NCBI GenBank assembly: GCA_034190295.1
Contig: JAXHSW010000009.1
Coordinates: 21,962 to 85,961, forward strand
Source: Okeania sp034190295
GTDB lineage: Bacteria; Cyanobacteriota; Cyanobacteriia; Cyanobacteriales; Microcoleaceae
Reading direction: 5' to 3'
DNA: 64,000 bases
The notes beneath the pieces were generated by a model that saw only the letters and a program-made list of their open reading frames with translations, had not been told where the DNA came from and did not search any database. This document shows positions 18,421 through 27,412 of the stretch, in pieces (the stretch's first letter is position 1; the number at the start of each line of letters is the position of its first letter). The position numbers and the translations under genes are program-made.

Positions 18421-18712
18421 TATTAATTATCCTATTGTTTAATAAAGTTTAATTTAAGTCTAAGTAAGTTGGCGTTAAAATTTGTTGCTATGTAATAAAA
18501 TGTAAAAAACCTCTAAACTCAACTTTTTGGAGGAGCTTGGAGTCAGTATACAAATCTTAACTATATTAAGATTTTTCATGCCTACCTACTTATCACTATC
18601 AAGCATATATACTAACAACATTAATCAGTTGGTCAGGGCTTCTATACGACAAAAGTAATATACTTTTTCAGAAATTGTATAACCTAATTTTTGCACCCAG
18701 GAAATATAGTTT

Positions 18713-20191
18713 ATGTTAAATGCTTTTCAGAGGCTGATTTACCCTATCAAAAAAAAGGAATGGTTTCCTATTTTATTGATTCTTGTTTTAGCGTGTTTTT
18801 TGTACTTTTACAGAATAAATTTTCGAGGTCTATGGATAGATGAATTTTTCAGTATTAAGGATGGGATGCGGATTGCTTTTAATAAGGGCAGGCTACTCTA
18901 CTATGCTCTTTTAAATCCATGGATTAACATTTCTGATAATGAGGTATGGTTGAGAGTTCCAGCTATTATCTTTGCATTGTTATCTGTATATCTAATTTAT
19001 AGATTAGGTAATGACTTTTTTAGCAAAAAAGTTGGTCTTCTTGCAGCATTTTTACTAACTATTTCTCCATTATTTATCAATCATGCTCAAGAAATTAGAT
19101 ACTATACAATGAGTGTTTGCCTTGGGCTTTGTGGCTCTCTTGGTCTTGCACATTCTCTGAAGCAACCAGATAAAAAACTTCCACGAATTATATGGGTTGT
19201 AGGTAGAATTTTATCCTTTTACACTACACCTTTAAATGCAGCCTTTTTAGTACCAGATATTCTGATTTTATGGCTGAAGTTTAGGTTTGAAATTTCCAGA
19301 TTAATCAGTTATCTAATTCTATATTTAACAATAATCCTTGCTAGTATTCCTGTAGCTATTTCTGTCAAAAGTTATTCAGGTTCACACCGAGTAATTTTGC
19401 CAATTCCTGGTGTGAAAGAAATCTTCCGAGAGCTAAGAATAATGACTGTGTTTGCTAACCCACCACCACCACCTTATATACAATTATTAATTCAAGTTGT
19501 AACTTTAATTGTTGCTATAGTTATTCTGGCTGCAATTATCAAAAAACTTCGTACTCAGGAAGTTGTATGGGTAGCTTCATGGGGAATTATCCCTGCTACA
19601 TCTATTTTTGTTTTTTCTCATGTATTCTACTCGATCTGGAATAGTCGTTACCTAATCATTTCTCAGCCATACTTTATATTACTGGTGGCAATTGGCTTTT
19701 TTAGGATTTTGGATTGGCAAAAAATAATTGGAGTCGTACTGGCTGTAATATATATGTTGGCCGTCAGTTTAGGCTTAGTAACTTATTATACAAGCTCGCA
19801 GCGATACACGGGAGCATTAGACCACTACAGACCAGTAGCACAATTGATTGAAAGTCAAGATAGAGAAGGTGACATAATTATGTACTCTACACATCATACT
19901 AATTCTTTCCCTATAAATGGCGATTCTTTTCCTCTAGCTTACTATTATCGAGGTTCTGCACCTATATATGTCGATAAGAGGGAAAAAACAGATAAATCAA
20001 ATCTTCCAGTCCATTTAAAAAATTGGGTTGAAAGTTTACCTCCTACATACTCGCGTATATGGTTTATCTATTACGGAGGAGATATGAACATTTTTAAGTC
20101 TGTATTTGCAGAGAAATTTACAATTGAATCACAGGAAATTATTGGAAATGCAAATATATTATTGCTGATTTCTAAGTTGGATAAAAAATGA
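18713..20191 (+). CDS. GT39-like polytopic membrane glycosyltransferase
   Basis: The 492-residue product has about ten hydrophobic segments and the N-terminal periplasmic-loop signature of GT-C enzymes: YRINFRGLWIDEFFSI with an Asp-Glu pair near residues 42-43, then LRVPAIIFALLSVYL and the NHAQEIRYYTMS block. Such enzymes move sugars from polyprenyl-phosphate donors onto lipids, proteins or glycans on the outer face of the membrane. It is divergent from a GT2 donor-sugar synthase next door, which fits a donor/acceptor pair. The exact acceptor cannot be told from sequence. Confidence 0.8.
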   Translation: MLNAFQRLIYPIKKKEWFPILLILVLACFLYFYRINFRGLWIDEFFSIKDGMRIAFNKGRLLYYALLNPWINISDNEVWLRVPAIIFALLSVYLIYRLGNDFFSKKVGLLAAFLLTISPLFINHAQEIRYYTMSVCLGLCGSLGLAHSLKQPDKKLPRIIWVVGRILSFYTTPLNAAFLVPDILILWLKFRFEISRLISYLILYLTIILASIPVAISVKSYSGSHRVILPIPGVKEIFRELRIMTVFANPPPPPYIQLLIQVVTLIVAIVILAAIIKKLRTQEVVWVASWGIIPATSIFVFSHVFYSIWNSRYLIISQPYFILLVAIGFFRILDWQKIIGVVLAVIYMLAVSLGLVTYYTSSQRYTGALDHYRPVAQLIESQDREGDIIMYSTHHTNSFPINGDSFPLAYYYRGSAPIYVDKREKTDKSNLPVHLKNWVESLPPTYSRIWFIYYGGDMNIFKSVFAEKFTIESQEIIGNANILLLISKLDKK

Positions 20192-20580
20192 TTACTTAGG
20201 ATATTAATATCTGGACAAAAAACAAATAAACTTCCTCAAGATTTAGCTATTAGATAGTGTTTATAAAGCAAAAATTAATACAGCTAGAAAGCTTAACTTT
20301 CGGGAGTTTACGGTGGGGAGTTAAGAGTTTACGAAGTAAGAGTATTGCCATATTTTCATATTGTGCGAGCAAAACCAACCATACATCAGAATTTAATATT
20401 CCTATTAACAAAGAGTATTGGATCACTTAGCCATAAGCTTTTAGAAATAACTTTTAATTTTAGCTCAATTTATCAATTACTTTTACTTCCTCTAAAAGCA
20501 ATAGTTGATGACTAAATACTTAAACAGTTTAGAAGGGAAAGCCAAATAGTTAGTAGTTATCAACCGAGTTAGTTTTGTAT
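20192..20580. other. Spacer with no recognised feature
   Basis: About 390 bp. I see no gene or known repeat here. Confidence 0.4.
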
Positions 20581-21495
20581 ATGAAAAAAGTTTTGTCGGC
20601 TATTAAACCTTATCTGCGGTGGATTATTTTAGGATTAACTCTATTTTTTCTAGCTAAAACTCTTAAAGATAACTGGGAACAAGTGCTAGAAATTAGGATT
20701 AGTTATTCTGGGTGGGTAAGTTTAGGAACTGCTTTTATCCTCACAACAATGGCTCATGTCTGGTCAGGTGTAGTCTGGTTTTGGATTATTAAAGAGTTTC
20801 ATCAAAAAGTTAATTTACGGTGGGCAATTAGAGTATATCTACTGACAAATATTGCTAAGTATTTGCCTGGAAATATCTGGCATTTTTATGGTCGAATTAA
20901 TGCCACAAAAAAAGTAGGAGTACCTGTTGAAATTGCAATTTTAAGTGTGTTAATAGAACCACTTTTAATGGCTGCTGCAGCTTTAGCGATCGCTTTAATT
21001 GGTTCCACTCAAGAAAGTTTATTTTTGCAGGTTCTGTGTTTTTGCATAGTTATTTTTAGCGTTCATCCACGAATTTTAAACCCAGTAATTAAATATTTAG
21101 TTAAAATCAAATTAAAAGTCAGCAAATCTGATTTAGAGCCAGTTAGTGAATTAAAATTAGAGCGCTATTTTATCAAGCCTTTTCTGGGAGAAATTTGTTT
21201 TGTATTGATTCGAGGTTCTGGATTTTTATTCACTATGTTAGCTTTCAATTCTGTTGAATTGAATCACGTTTTATTAATATTTAGTGCGTTTAGTTTAGCG
21301 TGGTTATTAGGTTTAATTGTGCCAGGAGCGCCTGGAGGTGTTGGAGTATTTGAAGCAACTGCTTTAGCTTTACTAGAGCATAAATTTTCTCCTGGTATTG
21401 TGTTAAGTGCTGTTGCATTTTATCGATTAATTAGTGTTTTAGCTGAAACTTTTGCTGCTAGTTTGGCTTGGTTGGAGCAAAAAAGTCAAAACTAA
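20581..21495 (+). CDS. Flippase-like integral membrane protein (LPG synthase TM-domain family)
   Basis: From the ATG at 20581 (MKKVLSAIKPYLRWIILG) the product is 304 residues with about seven membrane segments; a TTG two codons earlier is possible. It has the family signatures NIAKYLPGNIWHFYGR near residues 100-115 and VPGAPGGVGVFEATAL near 245-260. These proteins form the membrane part of lysyl-PG synthases, but stand-alone versions are commonly found with glycosyltransferases and are thought to move or support lipid-linked glycans. Its place among GT2 and GT39-like genes supports a role in envelope glycan export. Confidence 0.82.
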   Translation: MKKVLSAIKPYLRWIILGLTLFFLAKTLKDNWEQVLEIRISYSGWVSLGTAFILTTMAHVWSGVVWFWIIKEFHQKVNLRWAIRVYLLTNIAKYLPGNIWHFYGRINATKKVGVPVEIAILSVLIEPLLMAAAALAIALIGSTQESLFLQVLCFCIVIFSVHPRILNPVIKYLVKIKLKVSKSDLEPVSELKLERYFIKPFLGEICFVLIRGSGFLFTMLAFNSVELNHVLLIFSAFSLAWLLGLIVPGAPGGVGVFEATALALLEHKFSPGIVLSAVAFYRLISVLAETFAASLAWLEQKSQN

Positions 21496-21503
21496 AAAGT
21501 AAA

Positions 21504-21645
21504 GGGTGCATCTCAATGCATGAATAAAGCCAAAAATTTATCGCTTTTAGGAAGCAGGGAACAGGGAACAGGGAACAGGGAATAGGGAATAGAGAATAGG
21601 AAATATATAGGAAAAAAGTATTTTTGCTTGTTATGAGATGCACCC
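21504..21645. repeat. 142-bp MITE with GGGTGCATCTCA ends and 8-bp target duplication
   Basis: The ends are perfect inverted 12-mers GGGTGCATCTCA/TGAGATGCACCC, flanked on both sides by AAAGTAAA. Inside is a 7-bp minisatellite of ACAGGGA/ATAGGGA units. A partial relative lies at 15398-15520. Confidence 0.8.
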
Positions 21646-21704
21646 AAAGTAAAGTTATTGTCGTCTAAGTTTGAATTTGTTCTGGAGCTAAACCACCTAA
21701 TAAA

Positions 21705-22105
21705 TAGGGCTTACCGATCTAATATCTTAGCGGCAGCTTTGCGTCAGCAAAAGCGTTTATAGATCAATGTTTTAGCCTTTTTAGGTCGAAAAAAGTGCGC
21801 TTGTTTCAGTCTAAAATGCTCAAAAAGGAGCGCATTTTGGGCAAGAGTTGCACAGAAAAATCAAGGAGCAAAATATCCGACTACCTCCTCTATAATTCCC
21901 ATTTATCCTGACCAAAAAATGAGGTCAAAAGCCTCCCATTTTAAGGGGATGAAAAAATATTCAATGAGCGTATTTTCGTTTTCTCCGGCTTTAGTCGGAG
22001 GTACTGAAGTGCGCAGTTATGACCTTATGAGGCTAACTGATAACTGATAACTGATAACTGAAATGACTCCTACCCTCACTCATAATACTTTTTCAGCAAG
22101 CCCTA
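21705..22105. repeat. TAGGGCTTGC-type element, copy 1 (interrupted)
   Basis: The left end is TAGGGCTTACCGATCTAA and the right end TTTTTCAGCAAGCCCTA. It has internal words shared with copy 2 (TTTTAGCCTTTTTAG, TATCCGACTACCTCCTCT). A block at about 21917-22070 with GCCTCC...AAGGGGA and tandem CTGATAA units is inserted in it. The TA next to each inverted end would suit an IS630/Tc1-type origin, which is inference. Confidence 0.6.
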
Positions 22106-22224
22106 AATAAGCTGCTATTCCAGTCGGAATTATACAAATAATTGTCAGGATAAAAATACCAGTTTTAAAATTGAACATTAAATCTCTACTCCGACCCAAA
22201 ATTACTGCTTTAGTATTTTTTATT
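22106..22224 (-). pseudogene. Unidentified coding remnant between two repeat elements
   Basis: Read on the minus strand this gives an open segment, MFNFKTGIFILTIICIIPT followed by GIAAY, that looks like one membrane helix and continues into the end of the neighbouring element. It is too short to name and may be the end of a gene destroyed by element insertion. Confidence 0.25.
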
Positions 22225-22446
22225 TAGGGCTTGCCGATCTAATCTAAAAGCATTTACAGATAAATGTTTTAGCCTTTTTAGAACGAAAAAAAAAGTGAAC
22301 TTTTTAAGCTTTAGCTACCAAAAAGTTAGGATTAAAGACTCACTACGGCAAAAAAATCAAGGGATAAATATATCCGACTACCTCCTCTAAATTTCCCATT
22401 ACTCCTGACTCCTACCCCTGCCAAAAGACTTTTTCAGCAAACCCTA
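22225..22446. repeat. TAGGGCTTGC-type element, copy 2
   Basis: The left end is TAGGGCTTGCCGATCTAATC and the right end TTTTTCAGCAAACCCTA, 222 bp in all. It is the shortest uninterrupted copy in the window and so the best guide to the intact element. Confidence 0.65.
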
Positions 22447-22467
22447 TTAATGACAAAAACTTTGAGA

Positions 22468-23436
22468 TTATTCTCTCCTATTCATCTGATTTTTAAACCC
22501 ATAGCTTTCCCTAACTAAATAAAGAGGTCTTCTCTTCACTTCTTCATGAACGCGACCTAAATATTCACCCAAAATTCCTAGAGATAATAACTGCATTCCA
22601 CCTAAAAATAATATCGCTACTATTAATGAAGCATAACCAGGAACATCAATTCCAAATATCAAAGTCCGAATCACTAAAAAGCTAGCATAAATAAATGAAA
22701 TTAAAGAAATTGATATCCCAATATAACTCCAAATTTTGAGAGGTATTGAACTAAAAGCAGTAATACCTTCAATTGCTAAATTCCAAAGTTGCCAATAATT
22801 CCATTTTGTTTCACCTTTGAAACGAAGACTCCGGTCATATAATATCGAAGTTTGTTGATAACCTACCCAGGAAAATAAACCCTTCATAAAACGGTTAGTT
22901 TCTGGTAACTTCTTGAGAGCTTCTACAACTTTTCGGTCTATTAACCTGAAGTCCCCAGTATCGGGCGGAATTTCTACAGGGGTCAAATGTTGAATTGTAC
23001 GATAGAATTTTTGGGCCGTGAATTGTTTGAGCCAACTTTCTCCTTGACGCGATCGCCTAGTTGCATAGACCACATCATATCCCTCTCGCCATTTGGCTAT
23101 AAGTTCTACAATTAATTCTGGTGGGTCTTGTAGATCGGCATCTATTGGTATAACTGCATCGCCTAAAGCATAGTCAATACCTGCTGTTATAGCAATTTCT
23201 TTACCAAAGTTGCGAGAAAAGTTTACTACTTTTATTAAGGGATTGAGTTGATGATATTTTACTAACAACTTTAGAGTATTATCTTTACTACCATCATTAA
23301 TACATATTATTTCATAAGTCATTTTTAGAGGCTCTAGCACTAATATTAGTCGCTCGAATAAACGATCGATATTTAGTTCTTCGTTGTAAAAAGGTATAAC
23401 TATAGACAGTTGTACTTTCTCTTGTTCTGAAAGCAT
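22468..23436 (-). CDS. GT2 family glycosyltransferase (GtrB/ArnC-like)
   Basis: The 322-residue product has LSIVIPFYNEELNI (10-23), ICINDGSKDNT (45-55), the PIDADLQDPPEL motif with DAD at 99-101, and the DTGDFRLIDR block near 175 typical of polyprenyl-phosphate glucosyltransferases. Two C-terminal hydrophobic segments are at about 232-258 and 268-293. It would load a hexose on undecaprenyl phosphate at the inner face of the membrane. It differs clearly from the GT2 at 17419-18420, so the locus may use two lipid-linked sugars. Confidence 0.92.
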   Translation of the reverse strand: MLSEQEKVQLSIVIPFYNEELNIDRLFERLILVLEPLKMTYEIICINDGSKDNTLKLLVKYHQLNPLIKVVNFSRNFGKEIAITAGIDYALGDAVIPIDADLQDPPELIVELIAKWREGYDVVYATRRSRQGESWLKQFTAQKFYRTIQHLTPVEIPPDTGDFRLIDRKVVEALKKLPETNRFMKGLFSWVGYQQTSILYDRSLRFKGETKWNYWQLWNLAIEGITAFSSIPLKIWSYIGISISLISFIYASFLVIRTLIFGIDVPGYASLIVAILFLGGMQLLSLGILGEYLGRVHEEVKRRPLYLVRESYGFKNQMNRRE

Positions 23437-23548
23437 ATTACAGCAGTTTTCGAGTTGATGAGGTACAAAATTTTAGGACTTTAGGGAGTAGGGAGTATGG
23501 AAAAAAAGATTAATTTTCAAACTGTACCTCACTATCCGCGCAAAGTGC

Positions 23549-23665
23549 TTTCAATAATTGATAATGGATAATTGATAATTACCTCTCCCTAAAACGGATA
23601 GGAAGAAAAATTTTTATTTATTATCCCCTTAAAAGGGGAGGCTTTAAACCACAATTTTTCGGTAA
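23549..23665 (+). repeat. PIR copy
   Basis: TTCAATAATTGATAATGG, ACCTCTCCCTAAAACGG, AAAAGGGGAGGCTTTAAACC and the TTTTTCGGTAA end are all present. It is a short, intact version. Confidence 0.75.
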
Positions 23666-23832
23666 ATAGCAATATATATTAGCGCCCCATTATTTTATTG
23701 AGCAGGGGAGTAGAGAATAGTTAGAAGGAACGGAGAATAGAATTTAATTAGGAGGTCGTCGGATATATTTGTCAGAGTGATTTTTCTGCAATTATTGTGG
23801 CTTTTATGCTAAAATTTTAAGGGTTTTGGACT

Positions 23833-24322
23833 TCAGCAATTAACAATGAACAATTAATCACTAATAATTACCCCTTCTGAAAAGAAGAGGATTGACGCTT
23901 AAAGGAAAATTTTTGATTTTATACCCTTAAAAGGGGAGGCTTCAAACCTGAATTTTTTAATTATTAATTATTGCTATACCGAGCTAATCTAAAAGCATTG
24001 ACATATAAAAGTTTTAGCATTTTTTGGGTCGAAAAAAGTGCTAAAAATTCAGCTCTTTATGCTCAAAAAGTTAGTATTTTAGGCAAGACTTGGGCAGAAA
24101 CATCAAGGGAAAATTCTTACCGAAAAATTGTTGTTTAAAGCCTCCTCTTTTAAGGGGATAAAAAGAAAAATTTTCATGATTAGTCAATCCTATCCGTTTT
24201 CAAGGAGAGGTAATTATTAATTGTTGAATTCTACCTCCTCACTCATTCCAATTTCTCCTGTCTCCAGACTCGGTGTCTCCTGTCTCCTACCCCTACTAAA
24301 AAACTTTTGAGCGCAAATCCTA
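23833..24322. repeat. Cluster of PIR and interrupted TAGGGCTTGC-type repeats
   Basis: A PIR copy occupies about 23833-23975. A degenerate third copy of the TAGGGCTTGC element follows (about 23973-24322), recognisable by GAGCTAATCTAAAAGCATT and the GCGCAAATCCTA end. A further PIR copy (24117-24228, starting TTACCGAAAAATT) sits inside it. Confidence 0.6.
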
Positions 24323-24418
24323 ATTATTATGTGATACCTGGCACTTTTTCTTCCTTCCTTCTTCCTTCTTCCTTCCTCCTTCTTCCTTCCTCCTTCTTCC
24401 TTCTTCCTTCTTCCTTCT

Positions 24419-25648
24419 TCAATTAGTTTTTTCTGCCAGTTTTTCATCAAACTTTTGTTTGGTTTCTTTTACCAACTTCACTTCATCAGGATGATTTTTT
24501 GCCCAAACTTCACGGTCTTGACGAATTTTTACGAGATGAGATTCAATATTTTCTGAATTAATTAAAATTCCAAAATCTTCTGGAACTTCTTCTTCTTTGT
24601 AAGATAAAATCCGGTTGAGAATTAAATCTCCTATTTTCTTAGTGTAATGAGAATTATCTCTATAGTTTTCCATATCATTATGGATAGGTTCAGTTGTGAT
24701 ACTGTTATACCCAGAAAAATCAAATACAGGAGTAATTTTTACCACTTCACGTTTCCATTCTTCAAAAGTTGACCACTCATCTGTTGCTCTAATAGCTTCC
24801 CACTGAGTCGCATGAGAAGGAGAAATAAATAGTACTAACTTGATGTTATTTTGTTGACATAAATCTACTATTTTCTTTAATTCATTTAATGGAGTAGATA
24901 ATTCATATTTAGCATGAAAATTATAATAAACATTGATACCATTTCTAAACCTCCACTGAGTTGTTTCCGGGTCAGGATTTAGATAAGGCATAAATCCATC
25001 TTCTCCAGAAACAACATCATCTTGTGGAGTTTTTTTACTATCAATTATCGTTTCTTTACTTGCTGAAAGTGCATCTACAGAAAAAGCAGTATTGATTATA
25101 TCTTTCAAAGAAATATGCTGTTTTTCCAATCTCTCCTCAGAAAAGCCTGCCCGATTTTCCAGTAATGAATTAAACATGAAAAAATCCGAGCCAAGAATAA
25201 CTAAATCTAAATCTTTTTGGTTAGCGATCGCGTGTTCTAAATAACGTCGTAATTCATAAGCATTGATACCATTTAGAGCTAAATTGTAAGCCGGTTGTTC
25301 ATTTTTTAAGGCAGGATGATTGGGGTCTAAACCTTGTTTTGTTCTGGATGAACCAATCAAGATAGTTACAGGTTTGATGCGAATAATATCTGCTACTTTA
25401 TATAGGCGATCGCTATTATCTTTGCGAGGTTTTGAATGATTTATTCCTAAGAAATTGGGAGTGTTAAATACATCATAAGGATCGACAACAATATTGAATA
25501 TTCCTACTGCTACTACAGGTAGTAGAGCTGACAGTAAAAATAGCCAATTATATCGATGATATTTTCTCTTGTTTAACACAGATTTTTCCGATTTTTTGGG
25601 AGGCGAAGCTTGAGAAGATGTAGAACTAAATTGATTATTTATACTCAT
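24419..25648 (-). CDS. Membrane-anchored SGNH-hydrolase-like protein (AlgX/AlgJ/DltD-like role), copy 1
   Basis: From the ATG at 25648 (MSINNQFSSTSSQ), preceded by AAGGA, the product is 409 residues. A single membrane anchor is at about 34-54, followed by FNIVVDPYDVFNTP. The nucleophile-type motif is ILIGSSRTKQG with S100/S101, and a DxxH pair lies in RDNSHYTKK near 331-334; this is the SGNH/AlgX-like arrangement. Such proteins act outside the membrane as partners of MBOAT acyltransferases in glycan O-acylation. It is one of two tandem paralogues downstream of an MBOAT gene. Confidence 0.82.
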   Translation of the reverse strand: MSINNQFSSTSSQASPPKKSEKSVLNKRKYHRYNWLFLLSALLPVVAVGIFNIVVDPYDVFNTPNFLGINHSKPRKDNSDRLYKVADIIRIKPVTILIGSSRTKQGLDPNHPALKNEQPAYNLALNGINAYELRRYLEHAIANQKDLDLVILGSDFFMFNSLLENRAGFSEERLEKQHISLKDIINTAFSVDALSASKETIIDSKKTPQDDVVSGEDGFMPYLNPDPETTQWRFRNGINVYYNFHAKYELSTPLNELKKIVDLCQQNNIKLVLFISPSHATQWEAIRATDEWSTFEEWKREVVKITPVFDFSGYNSITTEPIHNDMENYRDNSHYTKKIGDLILNRILSYKEEEVPEDFGILINSENIESHLVKIRQDREVWAKNHPDEVKLVKETKQKFDEKLAEKTN

Positions 25649-25804
25649 ATTTATTTCCTTATAAAAATGTATTTTAGCTAAGATAAATATAGTTTTAATT
25701 AAGTAAGCGTTCAAAATTATGATGATGACAAGGCAGAAGTAAAATATTTTTGAGCAACTGTACCTTTCGTTATATATTTAGGTTTTTTGTACCTTATTAT
25801 TTAT

Positions 25805-27043
25805 CTAATTTTTTTCTGCTAGTGAAGCATCATATTTTTGTTTAATTTCTTTTACTAACTTCACTTCATCAGGATTACTTTTTGCCCAAATCTCACGGTC
25901 TTGACGAATTTTTGTTAAATGAGATTCAATATTTTCTGGATTAATTAAAACTCCAAAATCTCCTGGAATATCTTCTTCCTTATAGGAGAGAATTCTGCCA
26001 AGAACTAAATTTCCTACTTTCGGGGTGTAATGAGAATTCTCTGTATAATTTTCCATATAATTATGAATAGGTTCCATTGTGATACTGCTATATCCAGAAA
26101 AATCAAATACAGGGGTAATTTTTACAACCTTACGTTTCCATTCTTCAAAAATTGACCACTGGTTTGAACTTCTAATTATTTCCCATTGAGTTGCATGAGA
26201 AGGAGAAATATATGATATTAACTTGATTTGATTTTTTTCACATAAATCTACTATTTTTTTTAATTCATCAAGTAATGAAGCAGATAGTTTATAGCTTGTA
26301 GAGTAACCTTCATAATAATTACTCATAATTTTTTCAAATCTTGACTGAGTTTTTTCAGGGTCAACATTTAGATAAGGCATAAATCCATTTTCTCCATCAA
26401 AAATATTATCTGATGGATTTTTATTACTATCAATTATAGTTTCTTGGCTTGCCATCAACGCATCTAAAGAAAAGGTGATATTAAGTAAATCTTCTAATTC
26501 TAAATAAATATGTTTTTTTTCTAATCTATTTTCAGAAAAACTCTGGCGATTTTCCAACAATGAATTAAACATAAACAAATCTAAGCCGATAATAACTAAG
26601 TCTAATTCTTTCTGATTAGCTATTGCGTGTTCTAAATAACGTCGTAACTCATAAAAATTCCCCTTAGTCAGTGCTAAATTATAAGCTGGCTGTTTATTTT
26701 CTAATGCTGGATGATTCGGATCTAAAGCGCGTTTTGTTCTGGATGAACCCATCAAAACAGTTACAGGTTTTATACGAATAATATCAATTGCTTTAAATAG
26801 GCGATCGCTATTATCTTTGCGGGGTTTTGAATGATTTATCCCGAAAAAATTCGGAGTATTAAATACATCATAAGGATCGACAACAATATTAAATATTCCT
26901 ACTGCTACTACAGGTAGTAGAGCGGACAGTAAAAATAGCCAGTTATATCGATGATATTTTCTCTTATTTAACACATATTTTCCCGATTTTTTGGGAGACG
27001 AAGCTTGAGAAGATGTAGAACTAAGTTGATTATTTATACTCAT
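25805..27043 (-). CDS. Membrane-anchored SGNH-hydrolase-like protein, copy 2
   Basis: A 412-residue paralogue of the next gene downstream, with near-identical residues 1-100, including the same membrane anchor and GSSRTKRAL motif (S100/S101). The C-terminal motif reads TENSHYTPK, so the Asp of the DxxH pair seen in copy 1 is Glu here. The gene pair arose by tandem duplication together with a fragment of the MBOAT gene (27060-27383). If Asp is catalytic, this copy may have changed or lost activity. An 157-bp gap separates it from copy 1. Confidence 0.82.
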   Translation of the reverse strand: MSINNQLSSTSSQASSPKKSGKYVLNKRKYHRYNWLFLLSALLPVVAVGIFNIVVDPYDVFNTPNFFGINHSKPRKDNSDRLFKAIDIIRIKPVTVLMGSSRTKRALDPNHPALENKQPAYNLALTKGNFYELRRYLEHAIANQKELDLVIIGLDLFMFNSLLENRQSFSENRLEKKHIYLELEDLLNITFSLDALMASQETIIDSNKNPSDNIFDGENGFMPYLNVDPEKTQSRFEKIMSNYYEGYSTSYKLSASLLDELKKIVDLCEKNQIKLISYISPSHATQWEIIRSSNQWSIFEEWKRKVVKITPVFDFSGYSSITMEPIHNYMENYTENSHYTPKVGNLVLGRILSYKEEDIPGDFGVLINPENIESHLTKIRQDREIWAKSNPDEVKLVKEIKQKYDASLAEKN

Positions 27044-27059
27044 AATTTATCCAAATAAT

Positions 27060-27383
27060 TTAAAATTGGAAATAAAGGAATTCAGACACCTGGTTCAGCG
27101 ATAATAAAGCTAAACTTGTCAAAACACCAATCCAAACTGCCCACCACCAATTAGGTTTCAGTTTTGCCAAAATTTCCTGAGTATTCGGTAAGAAACTTAC
27201 AGAAAAAGTTAAGACTATTAAAGTCAAAATTGAGAAAATTTTACTACCCATAAATTCCGGTAGATAAATCATATTTTTCCAAGATTGGAGTTGAAAATAA
27301 AAATTAGTTAACACAGATTTTTATGATTTTTGGGGAGATGAAGCTTGAGAGTAACTAGAACTAAGTTGATTATTTATACTCAT
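27060..27383 (-). pseudogene. Chimeric remnant: SGNH gene start fused to MBOAT gene end
   Basis: Going down the minus strand from 27383, the first 17-20 codons copy the SGNH start (MSINNQLSSSYSQASSP), then hit a stop (TAA). From about 27314 the sequence is a close copy of the last 84 codons of the MBOAT gene, ending NQVSEFLYFQF. The switch lies at TCTGTGTTAA, present in both parents (SGNH codons near KSVLN, MBOAT codons near LSVLTN). This marks the joint of a tandem duplication through 10 bp of microhomology. It is unlikely to be expressed as a functional protein. Confidence 0.85.
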
Positions 27384-27412
27384 ATTTTTTATCTCAACAT
27401 TTATCTAAAAAT

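Noticed and set aside
24217..24450. Arg/Lys/Glu/Gly-rich open frame
   Set aside because: It is the translation of a simple AGGAAGA-type tract and has no independent support.
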